A DNA stretch of 34,321 nucleotides, taken from Oscillospiraceae bacterium (GTDB lineage Bacteria; Bacillota; Clostridia; Oscillospirales; CAG-272). Position 1 is the first letter of the stretch; each line of letters opens with the position of its first letter. The stretch covers positions 1-34,321 of the forward strand of contig SVSB01000030.1 in assembly GCA_015064505.1 (NCBI GenBank). The letters are read 5' to 3'. The notes under the pieces were generated by a model. That model was given only the letters and a program-made list of their open reading frames with translations, ran no database searches and had not been told where the DNA came from. Shown in pieces: positions 7,552-16,192 of this stretch. The position numbers were made by a program, and so were the translations under genes.

Positions 7552-8835
7552 TTAAAGTTCAACGATGATAGCACCCTCGGGTCTGACCTTAAGTGCCGCA
7601 CAAGCGCCCTCTCCGAATACGGAGTCCATAACGCCCTTGTACTCGTCTACCTTATCGGTGGGGATGAACGCCTGAATGGTGCCTGCAAAGCCGCCGCCGT
7701 GAACGCGGAAGGCACCGCCCCAGCCCTTGGTGATATATTCGGTAACGCAAAGAGCGAGAGAAAGTCCCTGCTCTGCAACGTTCTTTACGGTATAAACGTT
7801 CTGCAGATACTTGAAGCTGGAATTGCCGCTGGCGATAACTCCCGCAAAGAATCCGTCCAGATCTCCTGCGCGGAGCGCCGCGGTCTGTGCCTCAACTCTC
7901 TTATTTTCGGCAACAAAGTGCATTGCACGCATAATTGCACGGTCGCCTGCGGTCTTGCGGAGAACGGGCATATCGGCAATAAGATTCTCCTCGGTAAGTC
8001 CGCGGAGAGCATCCTTGCCGTAATATGCGGCTATTGCCTTCATCTCTGCGGGAACGGAAGCGTAATCATCGTTCAGATCCGCGTGGTTGCCGCCGGTATT
8101 TACGATGCAAAGAGAATAACCCTTGCCGGAAAGGTCGAACTCAAGAGGCTCGATAACGGGCTTGGTGGGATCGGCAAAATCAATTGCAACGAAGCCGCCA
8201 ACGGCACAAGCGGTCTGATCCATAAGTCCGCAGGGCTTGCCGAAGTATACGTTCTCGGCAAACTGGGAGATCTTTGCGATCTCGGGATTAGGAATGGTGC
8301 CGCCGTTTGCAAGGTGATTGATAATATTACCGATCATAACCTCGAATGCGGCGGAGGAGGAAAGTCCGCTTCCCTTATGTACGTCGTTCGTTGTGTAAGC
8401 ACAGAAGGAGCAGATCTCGTGACCCGTGTTCTTCAGACCTGCGCAAACGCCTGCAATGAGGCCGCGGCTCTTGAAGAAATTTTCCTTTTTGGGCTCTGCG
8501 ATATCGGAAAGATCGATTCTGTCCTCGCTGTAGCCCTCGCTGCGAACGCGAACGAGGCCGTCGTCGGTCTTTGCCGCAACGGCAATTATATCAAGGTCGA
8601 TGGCGCCTGCAAGCACCTTGCCCTTGTTGTGGTCGGTGTGATTACCGCTTATCTCGCTTCTGCCGGGAACGGAGAACACGAAAGCGTCCTTATCCGCGCC
8701 GTAAAGCTCTGCAAATTTTTCACAGGCGTTTGCATATCTTGCGCGCTGTCTTTCAAGATTTTTTCCGTAAAGGGAGTTAAGTCTTGCATCCGCCTTTCCC
8801 GCGCGGATATACTCGGCAAGCTGTAATGCGTTCAT
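7552..8835 (-). CDS. galK: Galactokinase
   Basis: A GHMP-family kinase that phosphorylates galactose to galactose-1-phosphate with ATP, the first committed step of the Leloir pathway. All three family motifs are present: the galactokinase signature PGRSEISGNHTDHNKG (57-72), the ATP loop GSGLSSSAA (155-163) and the C-terminal HGGGFAG (379-385). The catalytic Asp is in MDQ (Asp206). Length is 427 residues, somewhat above the usual ~390. An AAGGA ribosome site lies eight bases before the ATG. galT and galE are not nearby; instead the gene heads a leftward operon with a membrane protein, a WalJ-like hydrolase and rlmH. Signature-1 has Ser-Gly-Asn where many members have Ile-Gly-Glu, so a different sugar cannot be excluded. 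Confidence 0.9.
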   Translation of the reverse strand: MNALQLAEYIRAGKADARLNSLYGKNLERQRARYANACEKFAELYGADKDAFVFSVPGRSEISGNHTDHNKGKVLAGAIDLDIIAVAAKTDDGLVRVRSEGYSEDRIDLSDIAEPKKENFFKSRGLIAGVCAGLKNTGHEICSFCAYTTNDVHKGSGLSSSAAFEVMIGNIINHLANGGTIPNPEIAKISQFAENVYFGKPCGLMDQTACAVGGFVAIDFADPTKPVIEPLEFDLSGKGYSLCIVNTGGNHADLNDDYASVPAEMKAIAAYYGKDALRGLTEENLIADMPVLRKTAGDRAIMRAMHFVAENKRVEAQTAALRAGDLDGFFAGVIASGNSSFKYLQNVYTVKNVAEQGLSLALCVTEYITKGWGGAFRVHGGGFAGTIQAFIPTDKVDEYKGVMDSVFGEGACAALKVRPEGAIIVEL

Positions 8836-8908
8836 AGTCTATATCCTTTCAAAATATGATCAAATTCAAGGAAAAAGCGATGACCGCACTTTTCCCCATA
8901 CTAAGCAT

Positions 8909-8937
8909 ATTATAGCATTACAATATGAACATTTCAA
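8909..8937 (-). promoter_or_regulatory. Sigma-A-type promoter for galK operon
   Basis: On the minus strand TTGAAA (8937-8932) is followed by a 17-base spacer and a perfect TATAAT (8914-8909). It lies about 75 bases before the galK start and faces away from the dnaA promoter. Confidence 0.85.
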
Positions 8938-8993
8938 GACTAATTTAATAAGGAATTATTACGGAAAAATTGGCGCAAAATCGGCGCAGATTC

Positions 8994-9022
8994 TTGCAAT
9001 AATTATATATATATGTTATAAT
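8994..9022 (+). promoter_or_regulatory. Sigma-A-type promoter for dnaA
   Basis: TTGCAA (8994-8999), a 17-base spacer and a perfect TATAAT (9017-9022) lie 33 bases before the dnaA ATG. A second TATAAT at 9026-9031 lacks an evident -35 box. No canonical DnaA box (TTATCCACA) is seen in 8836-9055. Confidence 0.85.
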
Positions 9023-9055
9023 AACTATAATTATTGTGCAGGGAAGAATAATGCC

Positions 9056-10414
9056 ATGTTAAAAGAAGATTTTAAAAGCATCTGGCAGCTTGTTATAGCC
9101 AAGCTTAAGGAAAAATATTCCACTACCACGGTTGATCTCTGGTTTGCAAACGCAGAGCCCGTGGAGATCACGGAGAGCAAGCTTACTATCTCCGTTGATA
9201 ACGAATTCAAGCGTCTTATCATCACCACCAGATACGCGGACGAGCTGAAGGGCTGCCTAAGAGATGTGCTCGGCTTTGAGATCGAGCTTGAGGTGACCAC
9301 GCCCAAAACGAGCTTTGAAAGATACGAGGATATATACGGTATACCGAAAGAGCCGAAGCCCGTTGAAAAAACGGCGGCGCGCCAGACGGAATACACCTTT
9401 GAAAACTTCGTTGAAGGATCCTCAAACAAGCTTGCCTACGCCGCGTGCTTTGCCGTTGCGGGCATTGCGGGAGATAAGACCTACGACCACATAAACGATA
9501 TATACAATCCTCTGTTTATTTACGGTGCAAGCGGACTTGGAAAAACGCACCTGATGTACTCCATCAAAAACCACGTGGAGAAGAATTTTCCCTACGTTTC
9601 CATCATCTACACCAAGGGTGAGGAATTTATGAACCAGATGGTGGAGGCGATCCAGACCAAGCGCACCACCGAATTCCGCGAAAAGTACCGCAAGGCAGAT
9701 CTGCTTATTATCGACGATATTCAGTTCGTTGCCAACAAGCCCGGTATTCAGGAAGAGGTGTTCCACACCTTCAACTACCTCTACGAGGATAACAAGCAGA
9801 TAGTATTTACAAGCGATAAGCCTCCAAAGGATATAAACCCCTTGGTTGAGAGATTGCGCACCCGTTTTGAACAGAGCATGATCGCCGACATTCAGCCCCC
9901 CGATATTGAGCTGAGAATGGCGATAATAAAGCAAAAGGCAGCAAATATGGGCATCCACGTTACGAACGAGGTGGTTACCTATATGGCGGACAGGCTTAAA
10001 TCCAACGTGCGCCAGGTTGAGGGTGCGCTGAAAAAGATTGCGGCGCTCTCTTTCCTATCAGGCGGCCCTATTACCCTTGAGACTGCACGTGCAGCCATAT
10101 CCGATCTGCTGACGGAGAGCGAGCCGCAGAACGTTATAAGCGATAAGATCTTCTCCGCAGTATCCACCAAGTACGGCGTTAGCGTTGCGGAGCTTAAGGG
10201 AACCAGCCAGGCGGCAAAGACCGTAAACGCCCGTAACGTTTGCATCTATCTTTTCCGCAGTCTTACGGATATGTCCCTTGAAGCCATCGGAAAGATGATA
10301 AACCGCAAGCACAGCACCGTTAAATATTCCCTCTCCAAGGTGGAGGATATGATCACAAAATATCCCGCCTTTGAGGAGGAGATAAACGAGCTGATCTCCG
10401 ATATCAAGGACTGA
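9056..10414 (+). CDS. dnaA: Chromosomal replication initiator DnaA, divergent box-binding domain
   Basis: The AAA+ initiator that binds the origin and opens DNA. The 452 residues contain domain I (1-80), a short linker, Walker A GASGLGKTH (157-165), Walker B LLIIDDIQF (216-224), sensor 1 TSD (252-254), the RLRTRF arginine-finger box (266-271) and sensor 2 NVRQVEGAL (317-325). Domain IV (about 357-452) is unusual. The usual GGRDHTTV signature reads NRKHSTV (416-422): one Gly is missing and the conserved Asp is Lys418. By my alignment, E. coli Arg399 corresponds to Gln385 and Gln408 to Asn394, while Arg407 and His434 are kept (Arg393, His419). These positions lie in the DNA-contact surface of the E. 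coli domain IV-DNA structure, so box preference may differ. AGGGAAG precedes the ATG. Confidence 0.98.
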   Translation: MLKEDFKSIWQLVIAKLKEKYSTTTVDLWFANAEPVEITESKLTISVDNEFKRLIITTRYADELKGCLRDVLGFEIELEVTTPKTSFERYEDIYGIPKEPKPVEKTAARQTEYTFENFVEGSSNKLAYAACFAVAGIAGDKTYDHINDIYNPLFIYGASGLGKTHLMYSIKNHVEKNFPYVSIIYTKGEEFMNQMVEAIQTKRTTEFREKYRKADLLIIDDIQFVANKPGIQEEVFHTFNYLYEDNKQIVFTSDKPPKDINPLVERLRTRFEQSMIADIQPPDIELRMAIIKQKAANMGIHVTNEVVTYMADRLKSNVRQVEGALKKIAALSFLSGGPITLETARAAISDLLTESEPQNVISDKIFSAVSTKYGVSVAELKGTSQAAKTVNARNVCIYLFRSLTDMSLEAIGKMINRKHSTVKYSLSKVEDMITKYPAFEEEINELISDIKD

Positions 10415-10740
10415 TAAAAAACTTCAACACTTTGATTGTCGAAAAAATTCAAAGTATTGAAGAAATTCCAAAAAAATTCAGTTTGTACGATCGTGTACGG
10501 ATCTTCCGGCTTACAATTCAAACAAGGCGGAAAAGCCCTTGTAGAAGTAGGAAGAAACGAAAAATTCATCTACAGCGTTTTAAACAATCTCAAAGCCTTA
10601 CGGCGCAAGGCTTTGATAGGGTTTTGAACATTTCTACCGCACACTACTATAATTACTAAATCCTAATATTTATTATACTACATATATACGCTTCGCTTAA
10701 AAAAATAAAAAAGCCTGCAAAAAGGCAAAAAGGAGAAAAA
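10415..10740. other. Putative oriC region between dnaA and dnaN
   Basis: This 326-bp non-coding stretch has an imperfect 14-bp inverted repeat directly after dnaA (10422-10435 with 10449-10462), a perfect 10-bp hairpin (10590-10599 with 10607-10616), TTTTCGACA on the minus strand (10445-10437) and TTTTGAACA on the plus strand (10622-10630). After the last box come CTA-type triplets (10644-10658) and an A/T-rich tract up to about 10685. Box, triplets and A/T-rich tract follow the order of the basal unwinding system described for Bacillus subtilis. Gene direction diverges just to the left, consistent with an origin here. No canonical TTATCCACA was seen. Confidence 0.6.
10624..10653 (+). promoter_or_regulatory. 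Probable dnaN promoter
   Basis: TTGAAC (10624-10629), an 18-base spacer and a perfect TATAAT (10648-10653) lie about 90 bases before dnaN. The -35 box is inside the TTTTGAACA 9-mer and the -10 box inside the triplet tract, so origin function and promoter function overlap or compete as interpretations. Confidence 0.65.
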
Positions 10741-11883
10741 ATGAAGGTAGTTTTCGACAAAGTAAAGCTTATCTCGGTGCTTTCCCCTGCCATGGGTTGC
10801 GTTTCCTCCAAAAGCACCTTTACCTCCATGAACGGAGTTCTTATAAATGCAACCGAGGACGGCAGATGCACCATAACCACCTACGATATGGACAAGGGCG
10901 TTCACGCAAGAGTTGATGCGAAAGTTGAGGAGCCCGGCTCCTACATCGTTAACGCACAGGACTTTTTTCAGTACGTGAGAGTTATGCCCGAAAAGGACAT
11001 TGAGCTTGAGGTAAACGACAATCTTACCGCTTATCTGCGCTGCAACCGCGTTTGCTACACCATGCGCGCAATAAACGGTAAGGAATTTCCCACTCCTCCC
11101 GATCTTGAGGGTGAATGGGGCTTCGTTATGGAGCAATCAATCCTTAAGACTATGGTAGGGCACACTCAGCACAGCATTTCCGCAGGAGACAGCAATCACC
11201 CCGAGCTTTGCGGTGCTTTCCTTAAAATCGAGGGCGATTACCTTACCATGGTCGCCTGCGATACCTTTACCCTTTCAAAATGCGTTTACACCGCACACAT
11301 AAACACCGATATGCCCAACGAGCTTTCCATGATAATTCCAGGTAAGTCCGTTGCCGAGCTGCAGAAGATGCTCTCCGACGACGAAGAGGATCTGATGACC
11401 ATTAAGCCCTCAAAAAAGCATATCGTCTTCGTTCTTAACGATCTTATATTCTTCTCCCGTCTTATCGATATGAAGTATATCGATTACGACCGCCTCATTC
11501 AGAAGGATATGCCCATATCCGCAGAGGTTAACAGAGTTGAAATGCTTGAATGCCTTGAAAGAGCTTCTCTCGTTTCCGAAAAAAAGAGCATGAGCAGCGC
11601 AAAAAGCAGCATCAAGATGAACTTTACGGGCAACACCATAAAGATATCCTCCACCTCCGTTTCGGGACAGATCACCGACGAGATATCCTGCAAGCACACG
11701 GGCGACGATATTGAGATCGGCTTTGCCTGCCGCTATCTGCTTGATATCTTCCGCGCCCTTGATTGCGAGAACGTAGTTCTCTATCTCAAGAGCCCCAGAG
11801 CGACAATGAACGTTATTCCTTCCGATAAGGTTGAAAACAAAGATCAGTTTTATCTTGTGATGCCCGTCAAGATCACTGACTAA
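10741..11883 (+). CDS. dnaN: DNA polymerase III beta subunit (sliding clamp)
   Basis: DnaN forms a ring-shaped homodimer that tethers DNA polymerase to its template. The 380-residue length fits the three-domain clamp. Recognisable segments are the N-terminal MKVVFDKVKLISVLSPAMGCVSSK in divergent form, GAFLKIEGDYLTMVACDTF in the second domain and the C-terminal YLVMPVKITD, equivalent to the conserved clamp C-terminal MP-x-R/K motif. An AAGGAG lies six bases before the ATG. It follows dnaA after the putative origin, the common order in Firmicutes. A family A repeat begins two bases after its TAA, separating it from recF by about 350 bp. Confidence 0.96.
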   Translation: MKVVFDKVKLISVLSPAMGCVSSKSTFTSMNGVLINATEDGRCTITTYDMDKGVHARVDAKVEEPGSYIVNAQDFFQYVRVMPEKDIELEVNDNLTAYLRCNRVCYTMRAINGKEFPTPPDLEGEWGFVMEQSILKTMVGHTQHSISAGDSNHPELCGAFLKIEGDYLTMVACDTFTLSKCVYTAHINTDMPNELSMIIPGKSVAELQKMLSDDEEDLMTIKPSKKHIVFVLNDLIFFSRLIDMKYIDYDRLIQKDMPISAEVNRVEMLECLERASLVSEKKSMSSAKSSIKMNFTGNTIKISSTSVSGQITDEISCKHTGDDIEIGFACRYLLDIFRALDCENVVLYLKSPRATMNVIPSDKVENKDQFYLVMPVKITD

Positions 11884-11885
11884 TT

Positions 11886-12056
11886 CTGCCATGAAAATTC
11901 TTCCGTATACTTCGGTGCTTTCTCTCAAGCAGCTCGACGTATGAAAAATACGCCTTCGCTTTGCTTGCTCGTTACACCTCGTCTACGAAACAATTTTTCT
12001 TCGGCAGTGCCTTTCTTACTCGCCTATGAAACAATTTTAGCGTCAGTGTTGCGGAC
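11886..12056 (+). repeat. MITE-like repeat family A, copy 3 plus extra tail
   Basis: The full unit is 11886-12007 (122 bp), from CTGCCATGAAAATTC to GGCAG, starting two bases after the dnaN stop. Its hairpin pairs 11938-11942 with 11948-11952 (CGTAT/ATACG). A second right-end-like segment follows at 12008-12056, with a CGCCTATGAAACAATTTTA core, as if a neighbouring copy had lost its left part. Confidence 0.88.
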
Positions 12057-12125
12057 CGCATTTGGAAAGTTACTTTGGATCTGTTTTACAAGGGCAGAAT
12101 CATTGCAACGTAACGTTTGAAAAAT

Positions 12126-12186
12126 CGTAGGGGAGGGGCTTGCTCCTCCCGCATAAAAAATATAACGGAGGGGCTTGCTCCTCCCG
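12126..12186. repeat. Double REP-like palindrome, exact 61-bp twin of 15870-15930
   Basis: One GTAGGGG-headed hairpin with the core GGGGCTTGCTCCTCCCG is followed, after a short A/T-rich spacer, by a second hairpin with the same core but no GTAG head. The whole 61-bp block is identical to the one upstream of gyrA. Otherwise 12057-12240 shows only the recF ribosome site. Confidence 0.9.
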
Positions 12187-12240
12187 CAACCACCTCAATT
12201 ATCCGTGAAAATCCATTAAAAATCTTAATGCGGAGGAAAA

Positions 12241-13353
12241 ATGTACTGTAGAAAGATCACCTTAAAAAACTACCGTAATATTTCCTCGGCAGAGGTTGAA
12301 TTTTCGCCGGGGGTGAATCTGATACACGGAAAAAACGCCCAGGGTAAAACAAATCTGCTTGAATCCGTTTACATCTTTGCAAGAGGGCGCAGCTTCAAGG
12401 GTACGGCAGATAAGGATCTGGTAAAAAACGGGGAAAGCTTTTTTTCAGTGCGTAACGAATACACCGATTCCGTCAGAGAAAACGAGCTTTTTATTATTCA
12501 TTCTGAAAAAAAGACTAAGCGCTTTGCAAACGAAGTGAAGCTTGACAGAAACATTGATATGATATCCCGCTTCCGTGCGGTGCTGTTCTGCCCCGATCAT
12601 CTGGGCATTGTTAAGGGCTCGCCCTCCGAGAGGCGCGAATTTATGAACATTGCCATCTCCCAGATAAGTCGCGATTATATTTATCTGCTTGGAGATTATC
12701 AGCTTACTCTTGAAAACCGCAACGCGCTGATCAAAAAAATATGTATGCCCGGTATATCGGCGGCGGTAAGGGCAAGCCTTACGGACAACCTTTCCGTATG
12801 GAACGAGCAGCTTGCAAAATACGCCGCGCGCATTGCCGCAAAAAGAAAAGAATATATTGAAAAAATATCTCCCTACGCGGAGTTTATAATGTCCGAAATG
12901 AGCTCAAACAAGGAAAAGCTTCGGCTTCAATACGTTTGCGACGTTCAGAGCCCCGAGGATATTGAAAGATCGGAGCTTGACTATCTTAAGCTTTTTGAGG
13001 ACGGCATCGACAGAGATATTGCCGCAGGCTCCACCCAAAAGGGTGTTCACAGAGACGATCTTTCCGTTAAATTGAACGGCGAGCCTCTCCGCCAATGGGG
13101 AAGTCAGGGTCAGCAACGCACTGCCGTGCTTGCCATCAAGCTTGCGGAGGGAGAGATCTGCCGTGAATATACGGGAGAAGAGCCCGTATTTCTGCTGGAC
13201 GACGTTTTCAGCGAGCTTGACGGCGACAGAAAAAAATACCTGCTTTCCGGCTCCGAAAAACGACAGCTTATTATTACCACCTGTGAAGAAAACGTTGATT
13301 TCGGCTCAGCAAAGAGAATAAGAGCCGAAAACGGATGCTTTTTTGAAGAATAG
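12241..13353 (+). CDS. recF: DNA replication and repair protein RecF
   Basis: An SMC-like ATPase that helps load RecA at gapped DNA with RecO and RecR. The 370-residue protein has Walker A GKNAQGKTN (30-38), the ABC-type signature around GSQGQQR (287-293) and Walker B PVFLLDDVFSELD (315-327) with Asp320 and Asp321. The N-terminal LKNYRNISSAEVEFSPGVN is the family opening. GGAGG lies only four bases from the ATG, a short but usable spacing. It follows dnaN in the standard order, although repeat copies have lengthened the gap. The stop codon TAG overlaps the ribosome site of the next gene, so recF and remB are probably co-translated. Confidence 0.97.
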   Translation: MYCRKITLKNYRNISSAEVEFSPGVNLIHGKNAQGKTNLLESVYIFARGRSFKGTADKDLVKNGESFFSVRNEYTDSVRENELFIIHSEKKTKRFANEVKLDRNIDMISRFRAVLFCPDHLGIVKGSPSERREFMNIAISQISRDYIYLLGDYQLTLENRNALIKKICMPGISAAVRASLTDNLSVWNEQLAKYAARIAAKRKEYIEKISPYAEFIMSEMSSNKEKLRLQYVCDVQSPEDIERSELDYLKLFEDGIDRDIAAGSTQKGVHRDDLSVKLNGEPLRQWGSQGQQRTAVLAIKLAEGEICREYTGEEPVFLLDDVFSELDGDRKKYLLSGSEKRQLIITTCEENVDFGSAKRIRAENGCFFEE

Positions 13354-13361
13354 AGGAAAAA

Positions 13362-13622
13362 ATGTACCTACACGCAGGAAACAACAAAATACTCCGCTCC
13401 GGCAGAATAATCGGTATTTTTGATCTTGATACCTCCAGCCGCGGAGACGATACCAAAAATTATCTGCGGCAGGCGGAAAAAAACGGCCTTGCGGAAAGCG
13501 CCGCAGAGGAGCTTCCAAAGTCCTTTATTCTCTACGAGGACGAGGACGGAAGGACCGCAAAAATAATGTTTTCGCAGATATCCACCTCCGCATTGCTTTC
13601 CAGAATAAACGAAGGTCTGTAA
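13362..13622 (+). CDS. remB: RemB (DUF370) family DNA-binding regulator
   Basis: The 86-residue protein opens MYLHAGNNKILRSGRIIGIF, the form of the DUF370/RemB family (YaaB in Bacillus subtilis, where it also lies between recF and gyrB). RemB is linked to extracellular-matrix gene control in Bacillus, and the related RemA is a DNA-binding activator; the role in Clostridia is not settled. The ribosome site AGAGGA overlaps the recF stop, eight bases upstream, making this a two-gene unit. Position and sequence agree, so identity is secure even though function here is inferred. Confidence 0.9.
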   Translation: MYLHAGNNKILRSGRIIGIFDLDTSSRGDDTKNYLRQAEKNGLAESAAEELPKSFILYEDEDGRTAKIMFSQISTSALLSRINEGL

Positions 13623-13656
13623 GGCATTTAAATCAATTATTAAACAAAGTCAATAG

Positions 13657-15609
<1,953 letters not shown>

Positions 15610-15610
15610 T

Positions 15611-15733
15611 CTGCCTTGAAAATTCTTCCGTATGCTTCGGAAGGTGCGACAGGCTTGACCTCGCCGTACGTAAGTACGGCTTCGCCCAAACCTATCTTCC
15701 TTCCTCGCCTACGAAACAATTTTACTGCGGCAG
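15611..15733 (+). repeat. MITE-like repeat family A, copy 4
   Basis: A complete 123-bp copy runs from CTGCCTTGAAAATTC to CTGCGGCAG and starts one base after the gyrB stop codon. Its hairpin (15663-15669 with 15674-15680) reads GCCGTAC/GTACGGC, again paired changes relative to the other copies. Confidence 0.92.
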
Positions 15734-15810
15734 CGCCTTGAAAATTCTTCCGTATACTTCGGAAGATGCGACAGGCTTGACTTCGGCGTATGAAAACCTC
15801 GACATTTAAT
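15734..15810 (+). repeat. Truncated family A copy and duplicated gyrB tail
   Basis: A second copy begins directly after copy 4 (CGCCTTGAAAATTC) but breaks off in the central hairpin at about 15794. It is followed by AACCTCGACATTTAAT (15795-15810), a perfect copy of the last 16 bases of the gyrB 3' end (15595-15610), exactly 200 bp away. This marks a duplication or insertion footprint. Confidence 0.85.
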
Positions 15811-15818
15811 TGCGCAAA

Positions 15819-15930
15819 CGGACGACCAATGGTCGCCCCTACGTTGTGAACGGCAGAGTTTTGTAAATACGTAGGGGAGGGGCTTGCTCCTCCCGCATAA
15901 AAAATATAACGGAGGGGCTTGCTCCTCCCG
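15819..15930. repeat. REP-like cluster upstream of gyrA
   Basis: One GTAGGGGCGACCATTGGTCG-headed unit lies on the minus strand (15842-15819). After 28 bases comes the 61-bp double palindrome (15870-15930) identical to 12126-12186. The two GTAG heads face each other. Between this cluster and gyrA there is only the inverted-repeat cluster near 16010-16055 and the gyrA leader. Confidence 0.85.
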
Positions 15931-16009
15931 GAAAAATGCGGGCGCATCATCATAGCCTCCATTGATGCTGCTGATCTTAAAAGCGTAATCGCATAAGTTT
16001 TCGACAATT

Positions 16010-16055
16010 TGTTCAAAACTTATGTAGAAAAGTTTTGAACATCCTGTTCAAAACT
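16010..16055. promoter_or_regulatory. Three alternating copies of an 11-mer containing TTTTGAACA
   Basis: TGTTCAAAACT (16010-16020), AGTTTTGAACA (16031-16041) and TGTTCAAAACT (16045-16055) form a nested inverted-repeat cluster. TTTTCGACA lies just upstream (15998-16006). The same 9-mers occur in the dnaA-dnaN gap. They may be DnaA sites of this lineage or operator sites for gyrA. A hairpin (16147-16151 with 16164-16168) lies in the gyrA leader. Confidence 0.55.
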
Positions 16056-16192
16056 ATGTTGAAACCTTATTGCGGCACGGTTTTTTGACAAATAAAAACT
16101 TTATGTGCCAAATAATCAAAGTATAAAACCTATGAATAAGTGAACTGCGGCGTGTATAAATATGCCGCGGCTATGAAAAGGATAAGACCGAT

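Noticed and set aside
7435-8826. 463-codon plus-strand open frame across galK
   Set aside because: Antisense shadow; galK carries all three GHMP motifs on the other strand.
8836-9055. Canonical DnaA boxes upstream of dnaA
   Set aside because: Only a loose TTTTCCCCA was seen; no TTATCCACA or close variant could be supported.
16031-16055. LexA (SOS) box before gyrA
   Set aside because: GAAC and GTTC are separated by five bases rather than four, and the symmetrical arms extend well beyond, so the TTTTGAACA inverted repeat is a better description.
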